Shown: positions 34,247 through 44,758, counted from the stretch's first letter. The stretch: DNA of 64,000 nucleotides from Prochlorococcus sp. AG-347-J21 (GCA_003281455.1 QCBX01000001.1:62001-126000), one strand, 5' to 3'. The notes: a model not told the origin generated them from the sequence alone. Made by a program: numbers and translations.

Positions 34247-34486
34247 TTTTTATAAACATTATATTTAACTAGCAATGTTCTTCATTCTTAATAAATAGAT
34301 TTAAAAACAAATATTTTCGTATTCTTCTAGAAAAACTAACCTTTAAATAATTGAATAACTTATTAATTCCTAAATGATATTAATAATAAATTTATGATTA
34401 AAAAATTTTTATATATTTTCTTTATAAATTAATTTTATTTTTTAATTAATAGTAAATTAATTCTGAAATATATTTATTAATTATAT

Positions 34487-34801
34487 TTAAAAAGCCATAA
34501 CCCATTGATATATATCATATTTAATCCATATACCTTTTTCCCAATATATATCTTCCTCAATCAAATCTTTTAATTCATTTTCATCATTAGCATTAAAAAT
34601 CCCAAATAAATATTTATTACATTTTGTTGGCCCTAAAGTAACTAAAATATCTCGATCTTTTAAGTTTTTAAGTCTATTAAGATGCTGTTCACGAAATGGG
34701 GCCCTTTTAATGATTGCATCTTCACAGTATTTCCCAAAAACTACAAACTTTTCCATTTTCAAAGATAAATAACAGGATAAATATATACTAAATAATTGCA
34801 T
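34487..34801 (-). CDS. YciI-like (dimeric alpha/beta barrel) protein
   Basis: FVVFGKYCEDAIIKRAPFREQHLNRL...FNANDENELKDLIEEDIYWEKGIW. Confidence 0.65.
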   Translation of the reverse strand: MQLFSIYLSCYLSLKMEKFVVFGKYCEDAIIKRAPFREQHLNRLKNLKDRDILVTLGPTKCNKYLFGIFNANDENELKDLIEEDIYWEKGIWIKYDIYQWVMAF

Positions 34802-34854
34802 ATATTACACTCAAATTGCTATCTTATTTAAGAAGAAGTTTCTTTTAATTAATT

Positions 34855-35205
34855 ATGCTCACTGGTAGCGATCTTCTCGCGAAAGTTAAAGAACTTGGTG
34901 ATGTTAGCAAGTCTGAACTTGTTCGTACCTGTGGATATGTTTCCACCAAGAAGAATGGGGGTGAACGCCTTAATTTCACTGCGTTTTATGAAGCACTTCT
35001 AGAAGCAAAAGGCATTAATCTTGGTGAGACAGGAGTTGCGGGCATTGGTAAAGGGGGGAGAAAACTAAGTTACATAGCTACAGTGCAAGGGAACGGAAAT
35101 CTTTTGATTGGGAAAGCATACACAGCACTTCTAGATTTAAAAGCAGGTGATGAATTCGAAATTAAGCTTGGGAAAAAACAAATAAGATTATTGCCTACTG
35201 AATAA
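34855..35205 (+). CDS. AbrB-family (cyanobacterial cyAbrB-type) transcriptional regulator
   Basis: MLTGSDLLAKVKELGDVSKSELVRTCGYVSTKKNGGERLNFTAFYEALLEAKG. Confidence 0.85.
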   Translation: MLTGSDLLAKVKELGDVSKSELVRTCGYVSTKKNGGERLNFTAFYEALLEAKGINLGETGVAGIGKGGRKLSYIATVQGNGNLLIGKAYTALLDLKAGDEFEIKLGKKQIRLLPTE

Positions 35206-35271
35206 TCTTGGAAATATTTAAATTAATTTATAAATCCCTAATTAGTTTTTAATAATATAACCTCTTTATCT

Positions 35272-36114
35272 TTATTTATTTTGATCAGCAGCTAAACGCA
35301 TTTCTTTACAAAATTCACCCACACGATAGACGACATCTTTTTCACTTGAACTAGAAATTCGTTTTACAAATGCACTGCCAATAATTACTCCATCTGCACC
35401 CCACTCACGAACTTTATTAACATGTTCAGGGGTTGATATCCCAAAACCAACAGCAATTGGCTTGCTATTATCATCTTTTAATTTAGCAATAAGATTTTCT
35501 ACTCTATTTTCCATTGTATTTCTCTCACCAGTGACACCTGTAACACTCACTAAATAAGTAAAGCCTTTTGTATGATTTGATATTTGTTTCATTCTTTCAT
35601 AAGGAGTAGTTGGAGCTACTAATAAAATCAAGTCCATAGAATGGTTACTAACTATTTTAGAAAATTTATAAGCTTCTTCTAAAGGTAGATCAGGAACTAT
35701 TAGTCCAGAAACTCCAGCATGTGATGCCATTTCACAAAAATTTTCAAAGTCAAAACTTAGTAATGGATTTAAGTAAGAAAAAAGGATGATGGGAATATTT
35801 AATTTACCTTTTAAAGACTCTAAAAGAGTAATTACTTTTCTTAGGTTAGTCCCTGACTTTAATGCGCGAGAGGCCGCCACTTGAATAACAGGTCCGTCTG
35901 CAAGTGGATCACTGTAAGGAATACCTAATTCAATAAGGTCAGCTCCATTTTCTTGTAACTTTAATAAGATCTCAGAAGTTATTTCAATGTTGGGATCCCC
36001 AGCCATTATAAAAGGCATCAAAGCTAATTTTTTATTATTTTTTAACTCACAAAATTTCTCATCTACCTTAGATAAAGATTCATTTTTAATAATTTGCATT
36101 TTGTTATCTTTCAT
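35272..36114 (-). CDS. trpA: Tryptophan synthase alpha chain
   Basis: LIELGIPYSDPLADGPVIQ; GFGISTPEHV. Confidence 0.96.
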   Translation of the reverse strand: MKDNKMQIIKNESLSKVDEKFCELKNNKKLALMPFIMAGDPNIEITSEILLKLQENGADLIELGIPYSDPLADGPVIQVAASRALKSGTNLRKVITLLESLKGKLNIPIILFSYLNPLLSFDFENFCEMASHAGVSGLIVPDLPLEEAYKFSKIVSNHSMDLILLVAPTTPYERMKQISNHTKGFTYLVSVTGVTGERNTMENRVENLIAKLKDDNSKPIAVGFGISTPEHVNKVREWGADGVIIGSAFVKRISSSSEKDVVYRVGEFCKEMRLAADQNK

Positions 36115-36141
36115 GATTTTTGTATTTTTTCTATGAAAAAT

Positions 36142-36462
36142 TTATGGATTTTTCTCTAAATCTTCCATTAGTTTTTGCTGCTCTTCCTTTGACAATGCAT
36201 TGAATTTGGTTTCTAGTTTATCATTAACAACTTTTTCATACTCTTTTCTATAACGCTTCCTTTGTTCCATAAACGTCATTTTTCCATTTACAACTCTATA
36301 AACATAAGATGTTACCCAAGTAATAACAATCAAAATCAAGATACAGCTTGAGAGAGTAGTAGCTGTAAAATTGTCGATGCCAATTTGCGGTGCAAATTTA
36401 TAACTAATTAATCCTATAAATGAAATAAATAAACCTATTTGTATTACTTTACCTTTAGTCAA
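36142..36462 (-). CDS. DUF3007-like membrane protein
   Basis: Two TM segments then KMTFMEQRKRYRKEYEKV; recalled DUF3007 pattern next to ndhL. Confidence 0.65.
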   Translation of the reverse strand: MTKGKVIQIGLFISFIGLISYKFAPQIGIDNFTATTLSSCILILIVITWVTSYVYRVVNGKMTFMEQRKRYRKEYEKVVNDKLETKFNALSKEEQQKLMEDLEKNP

Positions 36463-36466
36463 TTAT

Positions 36467-36700
36467 TTACCCTTTACCACTTCCTTTTAGTCTGAGATTT
36501 AAAAATGGAGAAAATAGTATTAAACCTGGAAAGAAAAGAAATACAAGGCCATAAATTCCTAATCTTTCAAATTTGCCCATAATATTCCATCTATTATTCA
36601 TCCAGTAAAATAGTAATAATGGAATAACCAATAAATAGGTAGAAATAATTCCAACATAAGCAATTAAAGTAGCGAATGAATTATTGAAAAAACTTTCCAT
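36467..36700 (-). CDS. ndhL: NAD(P)H-quinone oxidoreductase subunit L
   Basis: 77 aa; [48 protein letters not shown]. Confidence 0.85.
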   Translation of the reverse strand: MESFFNNSFATLIAYVGIISTYLLVIPLLLFYWMNNRWNIMGKFERLGIYGLVFLFFPGLILFSPFLNLRLKGSGKG

Positions 36701-36778
36701 TTTGATTTATGGTTCCTTAGTTAAAACATAACAACTATTAAAAGTTATCGTCAGAACTAAAAATAAATAATTAAATAA

Positions 36779-36864
36779 TGGGAGTGGGGGGACTTGAACC
36801 CCCACGAGCTAAATCGCTCGACGGATTTTAAGTCCGGCGCGTCTACCAATTCCGCCACACTCCC
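36779..36864 (-). tRNA. trnL: tRNA-Leu(UAA), intronless, CCA not encoded
   Basis: Minus strand GGGAGTGTGGCGGAATTGGTAGACGCGCCGGACTTAAAATCCGTCGAGCGATTTAGCTCGTGGGGGTTCAAGTCCCCCCACTCCCA; long variable arm, anticodon TAA. Confidence 0.95.
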
Positions 36865-36964
36865 AAAAGGAATTTGCGCTTTTTTATCGTAACCGAAAGC
36901 AACCCATTTAACCAAGAAAAATTGGAATATTTACACTTTTAATTGTCAGATTAAATCTAATTTT

Positions 36965-38014
36965 TTAATTTACTATTCCTTCCACATCCCATTGTAAAGT
37001 TTCGCCTGCATGAAATGGTTTTATTTGTCCGATAATATTTTTTTCTCCAACAACATCAATAAATTCTTTAATTTTATTAGGTCTAGAAACTAATTTTAAT
37101 TTTTCTTTATTTGGGGAAAGATTATAAAAATTAGGGCCATTTAAACTTGCAAATTTTTCAAAATTATTTAGAGCATCTTCCTCTTCAAATACTGTTAAAT
37201 AGCTCTCTATTGCCACTGGCGAATTAAAAATGCCCGCACATCCACAAAAAGCCTTCCACTTTCTAAGGTGTGGAGCAGAGTCAGTTCCCAAGAAAAAACA
37301 TTCTTTTCCACTTGTAGCAGCTCTCCTTAAAGCGAGTCTATTATTTTCCCTCTTAGCAACTGGTAAGCAGTAAAAATCACTATTTAAGCCTCCAAAAAAC
37401 ATTGCATTTCTATTTATATGCAAATGATGCGGAGTGATAGTAGCTCCAATATTACTTTCTTGAACAAAATCCACTGCATAAGAGGTGGTTATATGTTCTA
37501 AAACGATTTTTAATTTTGGAAATCTTTTAGTTATTTGAGAGAGTTCTTTGTCTATAAAAACTTCTTCTCTATCGAATACATCTACTTCAGAATCAGTCAC
37601 TTCCCCATGAATTAAAAGAGGCATTCCAGAATCTTGCATTGATTCAAAGATCTTATATAGATTTTCTATTTTCCTAACTCCATGACTGGAATTTGTTGTG
37701 GCGTTAGCAGGATATAATTTTGCTGCAAAAAAGACATTATCTTTAAAACCATTTATTAGTTCTTTTGTATCAGTCTCATCTGTAAGATACATTGTCATTA
37801 GTGGTTCAAACTTAGAACTTTCTGGTAACGCTTCAACAATTGATTTTTTGTAAGAGATAGCGCTTTGTACAGTTGTAATGGGAGTTTTAGTATTTGGCAT
37901 AACAATAGCTCTTCCAAAAAATTCGGAAGTAAAATGAATGATATTTTTTAATACAAGACCTTCTCTTAAATGTAAATGCCAATCATCAGGTTTTATTATG
38001 GTTAAGGTCTTCAA
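36965..38014 (-). CDS. pyrC: Dihydroorotase
   Basis: PDDWHLHLREG, FLGTDSAPH, HGEVTD. Confidence 0.95.
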   Translation of the reverse strand: MKTLTIIKPDDWHLHLREGLVLKNIIHFTSEFFGRAIVMPNTKTPITTVQSAISYKKSIVEALPESSKFEPLMTMYLTDETDTKELINGFKDNVFFAAKLYPANATTNSSHGVRKIENLYKIFESMQDSGMPLLIHGEVTDSEVDVFDREEVFIDKELSQITKRFPKLKIVLEHITTSYAVDFVQESNIGATITPHHLHINRNAMFFGGLNSDFYCLPVAKRENNRLALRRAATSGKECFFLGTDSAPHLRKWKAFCGCAGIFNSPVAIESYLTVFEEEDALNNFEKFASLNGPNFYNLSPNKEKLKLVSRPNKIKEFIDVVGEKNIIGQIKPFHAGETLQWDVEGIVN

Positions 38015-38132
38015 AATTTTTTCTATTTAATCAATTTTAACAGCAAATTAAAATTGACAATAATTTATAGCTATTCGAGGATAGTTATTAACCAATAATG
38101 AAAAATTTTATTATCTAAATGAAATCCCAAAT

Positions 38133-39212
38133 ATGAGTGATTTTTTATTTCCAATAATAGAAATAGTTGTAGGAGTAGTTTTACTTTTCGCTGGAGGAGA
38201 GTTATTTATTCAAGGTGCCATATTTTTATCTTTAACTTTAGGAATACCTCAAATAGTTATTGGATTAACAGTTGTTTCTCTTGGAACAAGCTCTCCTGAA
38301 TTGTTGGTAAGTTTAAGTTCAATTTTAAAAGGCAGTGATTCGCTTGCGGCAAGCAATGTAATTGGAAGCAATATTTTCAATGTTCTAGTTGTTTTGGGTA
38401 TAAGCTCATTGATAACACCTCTCAAGGTAAAAAGCAGAATAGTTAGAAGAGATGTGCCTCTATTAATGGCTATCTCTTGTGCGGTTTGGGCTATGTCATC
38501 AACAGGCTTATTAACATTGCAAGCAGGGGTCTTTCTAATATTTTGTTTAATCTTAAATACAATATGGGAAATTAATACCATCAATGAGAAAGGAGAAGAG
38601 ACGAAAGACGCTGAACCAGAGATAGAAGAATTTAAAGATAGCAATAAAGGGAAGCTTAATATTTTACTCAAGTTAATATTGGGAATATTTCTTTTAAGCT
38701 TTGGTTCAAATATTTTAGTAAATGGTTCTCAAACTCTTGCTACTCTTTTGGGGGTGAATGAAATTGTTATTGGTTTAAGTATCGTCGCAACTGGAACATC
38801 TTTACCGGAATTAGTGACTTCAATAATTGCTGCATTTAAAGGTAAAACAGATCTTGCCATTGGTAATGTAATAGGAAGTAATTTGCTCAATCAACTTCTA
38901 ATCCTTGGAAGTTGTAGTATTTTCTCAGGATTTAAAGGATTAGTAATTGAACAAAGTCTAATAAAAGTTGACTTACCCTTTATGGTTTTAACTACCTTTG
39001 CATGCTTACCAATTTTCTGGAGCAAAGGGAAAATAACAAGAATTGAAGGATTTATTTTGCTTAATCTTTATATTTTCTACATTCTCGATAAGATACTTTT
39101 CCTTAATGGATTTAACTTCCTTTCTGAATTAAGAATAGGTTTGTTTATTTACTTTGCGTTACTTATAGGATTTCTAATTGTTCAAGAAAAATTAAAATTT
39201 TCTAATTCATAA
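38133..39212 (+). CDS. Calcium/sodium antiporter (CaCA family)
   Basis: Two homologous alpha repeats: GTSSPELLVSLSSILKGSDSLAASNVIGSNIFN and GTSLPELVTSIIAAFKGKTDLAIGNVIGSNLLN. Confidence 0.9.
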   Translation: MSDFLFPIIEIVVGVVLLFAGGELFIQGAIFLSLTLGIPQIVIGLTVVSLGTSSPELLVSLSSILKGSDSLAASNVIGSNIFNVLVVLGISSLITPLKVKSRIVRRDVPLLMAISCAVWAMSSTGLLTLQAGVFLIFCLILNTIWEINTINEKGEETKDAEPEIEEFKDSNKGKLNILLKLILGIFLLSFGSNILVNGSQTLATLLGVNEIVIGLSIVATGTSLPELVTSIIAAFKGKTDLAIGNVIGSNLLNQLLILGSCSIFSGFKGLVIEQSLIKVDLPFMVLTTFACLPIFWSKGKITRIEGFILLNLYIFYILDKILFLNGFNFLSELRIGLFIYFALLIGFLIVQEKLKFSNS

Positions 39213-39217
39213 TTTTA

Positions 39218-40594
39218 TCAATACATAGTCACAAATTCTTCTGAGATAGTTGGGTGTAAAGCCATAGTAATATCAAAGTCTTTTTTTGTTATCCCTGCAT
39301 TTAATGAAATTGATACCATTTGAATAATCTCAGATGATGTCTCTCCAAACATATGACATCCCAGGACTTTGTCAGTGAGCTTATGAACTACAATCTTCAA
39401 CATGCATTTTGATTTGTTCTTTTTAAAGGTATTAGACATAGGGGTAAATTTGCATTTGAAAATTTTTATATTTTTTTCAGCATAAATATCTTTAGCTCTT
39501 TTCTCACTTAAGCCAACTGTTGAAATTTCTGGAATAGTAAAAACGGCCTTAGGGATATATTCATAATTTACTTTTCTTTTTTGATCATTAAAAAAATTAT
39601 CCGAAAAAACTCTCCCTTGTTCTATTGCTACTGGAGTTAAGTTTGGCTTATTTATGATATCGCCAACTGCAAAAATATTTGAGTTGCTTGTTTGATTAAG
39701 TTCATCGACATCTAAATATTGGCCATCCATCTTTAGATTTAAAAAATCTAAATTTAAAGGCAAAAGATTTGGTTCTCTTCCTGTAGCAAAAAGGATATTA
39801 TTAGTTATGAGTTTATCCCCCGAGTCTAGGGTAGATTCCAGATTGCCATTTACTCTATTGATAGACTTTAATTGAGTATTGGCGATTATGTTGATTTCAC
39901 TAAAAGTAGGTGATTCCTCTAGGCATGAAGAAAGATCCTCATCAAAACCATTAAGTAAATGTTGACCTCTAATTAATTGAGTTACTTCAGTACCTAAATT
40001 TCTAAAAATAGAAGCAAATTCACAAGCAATATATCCACCTCCTACTATTAATATTGATTTGGGAAACTTTTCTAATTCAAAAATATCATCACTAGTCCAT
40101 GCCAAATCTACCCCAGGTATATTTAATTTCTTTGGTTTACCTCCAACTGAAATAAGAATTTTTTTTGAACTTATTTTGTTTTTAATTTTCTTCGTTTTTG
40201 GACAAATAATTTCTAATTCATTTTGAGTAATAAATCTTCCTAAGCCTTCAAAAATAGTTATATTCAACTTTTTTAAAGAATTTCTATGTAAATCACTTAA
40301 TCTAGAAACCTCCTCTCTAACATTCTTCAACAAAATATTTGATTCAAAATTAATACCTTCATTTTTTAATCCATATCCTTCAGAAGAATCCATATTTTTT
40401 TTACTTTTAGCTGCATAAACCATTAATTTCTTAGGCACACATCCCCTTATGACACAAGTTCCTCCTATTTGATTTGCTTCTATGATTGCAACTTTTGCTC
40501 CATAACTAGCCGCACGTTTAGCCGCCGCGAGTCCTCCAGATCCAGCGCCAACAACAATTAAATCAAATTCAAATTCCAAGACTTTTTTAATCAA
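39218..40594 (-). CDS. gor: Glutathione-disulfide reductase
   Basis: VVGAGSGGLAAAKRAA; redox-active GGTCVIRGCVPKKLMVYAAK. Confidence 0.9.
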   Translation of the reverse strand: MIKKVLEFEFDLIVVGAGSGGLAAAKRAASYGAKVAIIEANQIGGTCVIRGCVPKKLMVYAAKSKKNMDSSEGYGLKNEGINFESNILLKNVREEVSRLSDLHRNSLKKLNITIFEGLGRFITQNELEIICPKTKKIKNKISSKKILISVGGKPKKLNIPGVDLAWTSDDIFELEKFPKSILIVGGGYIACEFASIFRNLGTEVTQLIRGQHLLNGFDEDLSSCLEESPTFSEINIIANTQLKSINRVNGNLESTLDSGDKLITNNILFATGREPNLLPLNLDFLNLKMDGQYLDVDELNQTSNSNIFAVGDIINKPNLTPVAIEQGRVFSDNFFNDQKRKVNYEYIPKAVFTIPEISTVGLSEKRAKDIYAEKNIKIFKCKFTPMSNTFKKNKSKCMLKIVVHKLTDKVLGCHMFGETSSEIIQMVSISLNAGITKKDFDITMALHPTISEEFVTMY

Positions 40595-40630
40595 TTATTA
40601 TAACGTTAGTTTATAGCTTTAATTCAAATA

Positions 40631-41860
40631 ATGAATGGGATTTTGACATGGGATGATTTAAATAAATTTGAAGTTGAAGATCTTGATAGAGTCCATGGTA
40701 TAAATAATTCCTACGCAAATTTAAGATTATTTGGACATAGTGAAAATGATGTATTAGTTACCCTCTATAGGGATAGGCATTCTTGGTGTCCTTACTGTCA
40801 GAAGATATGGTTATGGCTTGAATTTAAGAAAATTCCATATAGAGTCAAGAAAATAAATATGTTTTGCTACGGCCAAAAAGAAAGTTGGTTCCTTGAAAAA
40901 GTCAGATCAGGGAAATTACCTGCAATTGAATTCAAAGGGCAAGTTATTACTGAAAGCGACGATATCATAGCTTTTTTAGAAAATGAATTTGGAGCACTTG
41001 GTTCTTTTATAACATCTAGTCACCTTATCAAAATTCGAGAGTTAGAAAGAGAAATTTTCAGATCCTGGTGTAATTGGCTCTGCCGAGAAAGCTTTAATTT
41101 TATAGATAACTCTTTTAGAAAAAAAAGATTTAAAGAATCCATTTCTAAACTCGACGAAATCTTAAGTAGCTCAAAATCAGGTTTTGTTGATCCATCAGTT
41201 TCTAACACGGGTGATATGGAGCCTGGTGTTGGAGATATAATTTTTATTCCCTATATGGAGAGAATGAATGCATCACTTACTTATTATAAAGGGTTTAATT
41301 TAAGATCTAATTACCGTCATTTAGATAACTGGCTTACCCTTTTTGAAGGGACAAGTGCTTATAGAGGCACTCAAGGAGATTTTCATACTCATTCTCATGA
41401 TTTACCCCCACAAATGGGAGGATGCTATAAAGAAAGCAATGAACAACAGATTACTTTCTCTAAGTTAATAGATACTGGGGAGGGTTTAGGTAATTATGAA
41501 TTAAACCAAAATTATGAGTCTAAATATTATGCAACAATTGCTCTGAAAAGAGTGATAAAGCATAAAGACAATTTACTAAAGGTAAACCCATACAATAAAG
41601 AATCCTTTGACGAATCATTGAGATCAGCGTTAACCCATATGCTCAAAGGTGAAGTATTAATCCCTAAAAAACTTTCAGGAATCTCTCTAAGATACTTAAA
41701 AAATCGAATCTCAGTTCCAAGAGATATGCCAATTATTTCGGCAAGGTTATTAAGACAATCATTAAATAAAATTGAATCGCTTAGCTATATCAATGAAACA
41801 GACAAAATACCTTTTAGGCATAGATATGATCAAGATCCTATAAATTTCATTACTAGTTAA
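40631..41860 (+). CDS. Glutathione S-transferase family protein
   Basis: Thioredoxin-fold N-terminus LYRDRHSWCPYCQKIWLWLEFKKIPYRV; ITESDDIIAFLE. Confidence 0.82.
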   Translation: MNGILTWDDLNKFEVEDLDRVHGINNSYANLRLFGHSENDVLVTLYRDRHSWCPYCQKIWLWLEFKKIPYRVKKINMFCYGQKESWFLEKVRSGKLPAIEFKGQVITESDDIIAFLENEFGALGSFITSSHLIKIRELEREIFRSWCNWLCRESFNFIDNSFRKKRFKESISKLDEILSSSKSGFVDPSVSNTGDMEPGVGDIIFIPYMERMNASLTYYKGFNLRSNYRHLDNWLTLFEGTSAYRGTQGDFHTHSHDLPPQMGGCYKESNEQQITFSKLIDTGEGLGNYELNQNYESKYYATIALKRVIKHKDNLLKVNPYNKESFDESLRSALTHMLKGEVLIPKKLSGISLRYLKNRISVPRDMPIISARLLRQSLNKIESLSYINETDKIPFRHRYDQDPINFITS

Positions 41861-41868
41861 TAGTAAAA

Positions 41869-43263
41869 CTATAAATTTTTTCGCGAATCTATTTGAAGTA
41901 AATCTCTAATTTTTTGAACTTGACTTGCGATATTAGGGTCAATAGACAACTTTTTTTCAACTTGTTCAATAGCATACATAACAGTTGTATGGTCTTTACC
42001 TCCAAATTCATCTCCAATTCTTGGTAGGCTTAGATCCGTCCCATGTCGCATAAGATACATACCTATTTGTCTAGCTTGACTAACTGGTTTTCTTCTACTT
42101 GAACTAATCAATTCATCAGTCGAAACTTTAAAAAAATCGGAAACTTTCTTAATAACTTGTGTTGGGGTAACAACCACTCCAACACTATTTGGATCGAGCA
42201 TAGGTGCAATTGATTGAACTGTCATTGGCAACCCTGTTATCGAAGCATATGCAACAGCTCTAGTGAATGCTCCTTCCAATTCCCTAATATTCGAAGTGAA
42301 TCTTCCTGCTATAAATTGGATTAAATCTCTTGGAAGACTCATCCTCTCTTGTTCTGCCTTTTTTTGAAGGATGGCTGTCCTCGTCTCAATGTCAGGTGGT
42401 TGAATATCTGCAGTCATACCCATTGAGAACCTAGAAATTAATCTCTCTTGAATTCCCGACAATTGACTTGGTGGTCTGTCACTTGCAATAACTATTTGAC
42501 TTCCTGATTCGTGAAGAGCGTTAAAAGTATGGAAAAATTCTTCCTGTGTATACTCTTTGCCTTCTAAGAACTGAATATCGTCTATTAAAATCAAATCTAC
42601 ATTTCTATACTTATCTCGAATAGCTGTCATTCCATCTCTTCGAATGCCACTAATAACATCATTTGTAAAAGTCTCTGTAGATACATATTTAACTTTTGCT
42701 TCTGGATCTATTTCTACTCGATAATGACCTATTGCTTGCATTAAATGAGTCTTACCAAGACCTACTCCTCCACAAATAAATAATGGATTGAATTCTCTCC
42801 CAGGAGATTCGGCAACTGCTAAAGCTGCGGCATGAGCCAACCTACTATTTGGACCTACAACAAATCTTTTAAATACGTAGCGTAAATTTAAGCCATTAGG
42901 ATTTTTGAATTGATTTTTTGAAGAATTATTTTGGTTATTACTAGGAAAAGATCTTGTTTTATGATGAAAGTTCTGTTCGTTGGGTTTATCTTCATTTGTT
43001 AAATCGCTGCTTGTATTCGTTTCAGATTTGAAAACAACTTTTACATCATGACCGCAGATTTCCTTTGCAGCATTTTCAATAGTTTCACAATAATTCTTTC
43101 TTAACCAATCACTAGAAAATGTATTTGGAGCAATTAAAGTTAATAAGCCATTTTCAAAACAATTAAATTTAGCAGGCCTGATCCATGTCTCAAATGAAGG
43201 CTTACTTAAAGTTTTTTGGAGTGATTGTTGAACTTCCGCCCAAATAGGATTAGTTGCTTGCAA
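41869..43263 (-). CDS. dnaA: Chromosomal replication initiator protein DnaA
   Basis: [45 protein letters not shown]-binding signature. Confidence 0.97.
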   Translation of the reverse strand: MQATNPIWAEVQQSLQKTLSKPSFETWIRPAKFNCFENGLLTLIAPNTFSSDWLRKNYCETIENAAKEICGHDVKVVFKSETNTSSDLTNEDKPNEQNFHHKTRSFPSNNQNNSSKNQFKNPNGLNLRYVFKRFVVGPNSRLAHAAALAVAESPGREFNPLFICGGVGLGKTHLMQAIGHYRVEIDPEAKVKYVSTETFTNDVISGIRRDGMTAIRDKYRNVDLILIDDIQFLEGKEYTQEEFFHTFNALHESGSQIVIASDRPPSQLSGIQERLISRFSMGMTADIQPPDIETRTAILQKKAEQERMSLPRDLIQFIAGRFTSNIRELEGAFTRAVAYASITGLPMTVQSIAPMLDPNSVGVVVTPTQVIKKVSDFFKVSTDELISSSRRKPVSQARQIGMYLMRHGTDLSLPRIGDEFGGKDHTTVMYAIEQVEKKLSIDPNIASQVQKIRDLLQIDSRKNL

Positions 43264-43274
43264 AGTTTTATTCT

Positions 43275-43291
43275 CTAGATTATTAATCTAG
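43275..43291. promoter_or_regulatory. 17-bp perfect palindrome CTAGATTA-T-TAATCTAG upstream of dnaA
   Basis: 8-nt arms about a single central base, 11 nt from dnaA start; read directly. Confidence 0.6.
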
Positions 43292-43433
43292 TTGGAATTT
43301 AATAATTGGCCATTATCAAATCACAAGATCACGACAAATTTAAAATTATTTAACAAAGCATCGACTAAATTTAATAAAAAAAATTTTATATTTTTTTAAT
43401 AGGCATATAATTATTTTAAATCTTACAAAAGTA

Positions 43434-44069
43434 TTGGATAAAGCATTACTTATTATCATGGCGAAATGGCATGGTTTTGGAAGATGCAAAACAAGATTAT
43501 CAAACGATATAGGTAAAAGTAATTCGGCGAAAGTACAGAGTATGATGACCAAACACACAATTTCAGTCGCAAAATTTCTTCAAGAAAATAAACTGATAGA
43601 TATTTCTATTGCCATAACCGGTTTGGGAGTAGGAAATTGTAGAAAATGGTCTAAAGAATTAGGCATCAAAAAATTTAATTTGCAGGGGAAAGGCTGCTTG
43701 GGAGAAAAAATGAAAAGGCAAATAATTATCAATAAAAAATTTTGTGCTAGACATAAGATCAAAAATATTATTTTTATTGGTACTGACCTTCCAGATTTAT
43801 GCCATCAAGATTTATTGAATACTATAGAAGAGCTTCAACAAAATGATCTTATTTTAGGGCCATCTAATGATGGAGGATATTGGCTTATTGGTTTATCAGA
43901 AAAAATAATTTCAACGCATCTATATTTACCTTTTATTAACATTAAGTGGGGTACAGAGAATGTTCTTCAAAATACAATTGATAATTTTGCGTCTATAAAG
44001 TTGAAATATAAGCTTTTAGATAAAAAAATAGATATAGATACAATATTTGATATCGAAAATAGAAAGTAA
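43434..44069 (+). CDS. TIGR04282-like (DUF2064) transferase 1 family protein
   Basis: AKWHGFGRCKTRLSNDIG; FIGTDLPDLCHQDL; GPSNDGGYWLIGL; TTG start. Confidence 0.75.
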   Translation: MDKALLIIMAKWHGFGRCKTRLSNDIGKSNSAKVQSMMTKHTISVAKFLQENKLIDISIAITGLGVGNCRKWSKELGIKKFNLQGKGCLGEKMKRQIIINKKFCARHKIKNIIFIGTDLPDLCHQDLLNTIEELQQNDLILGPSNDGGYWLIGLSEKIISTHLYLPFINIKWGTENVLQNTIDNFASIKLKYKLLDKKIDIDTIFDIENRK

Positions 44070-44074
44070 TCAAC

Positions 44075-44758
44075 TTGTCTAAAATCTCAATTATCATTCC
44101 AACTATTAATGAAGCTAATAATTTGCCATTATTGCTTTCAGACTTGTCAAGTATTCAGAAAGAGTGCGAAATCATAATTGTTGATTGTGGGAGTGAAGAT
44201 AAAACTATTGATATAGCAAATATTTATGGAGCAAAAGTATTTATATCCAAAGAAAGGAATCGAGGTTTACAATTAAATATTGGTGCTAAGAATTCAAAAG
44301 GAGAGTGGCTAATATTTTTGCATGCTGATACAAGATTAAATCATGATTGGTTTAGAAAAATTAATTCATATTTAGAGGGAAACAAGAATAGTATTTACTA
44401 TTTTGAGTTCAAAATTAATCACAAAAAAATAATTTATAGAGTTCTCGAAATTCTCGTAAATTTTAGAAGTAAATTTTTTAAACAACCCTATGGTGATCAA
44501 GGTTTAATAATTCATAGAACTACCTATTTTAAAAATAATGGTTTTAGAAAGATACCTTTGATGGAAGATGTAGATTTTTTAAGGAGATTAAACCAAAAAA
44601 AAGATTTAAAACAATTAAATTTACCTATTTTTATAAGTTCAAGGAAATGGGAAAGAACTAATATTTTTCTCCAAGCAATTAAGAACTGGCACTTTAGAAG
44701 GAGATGGTTAAAAGGCGAATCTTTAAAATCTATATATTCTGACTACTACAAAAAATGA
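44075..44758 (+). CDS. TIGR04283-like family 2 glycosyltransferase
   Basis: SIIIPTINEANNLPLLL, IIVDCGSEDKT, WLIFLHADTRL; TTG start. Confidence 0.78.
   Translation: MSKISIIIPTINEANNLPLLLSDLSSIQKECEIIIVDCGSEDKTIDIANIYGAKVFISKERNRGLQLNIGAKNSKGEWLIFLHADTRLNHDWFRKINSYLEGNKNSIYYFEFKINHKKIIYRVLEILVNFRSKFFKQPYGDQGLIIHRTTYFKNNGFRKIPLMEDVDFLRRLNQKKDLKQLNLPIFISSRKWERTNIFLQAIKNWHFRRRWLKGESLKSIYSDYYKK

Noticed and set aside
38249-38671. 140-aa minus-strand ORF within the CaCA antiporter gene
   Set aside because: Entirely antisense to a well-supported CDS; best explained as a shadow ORF.
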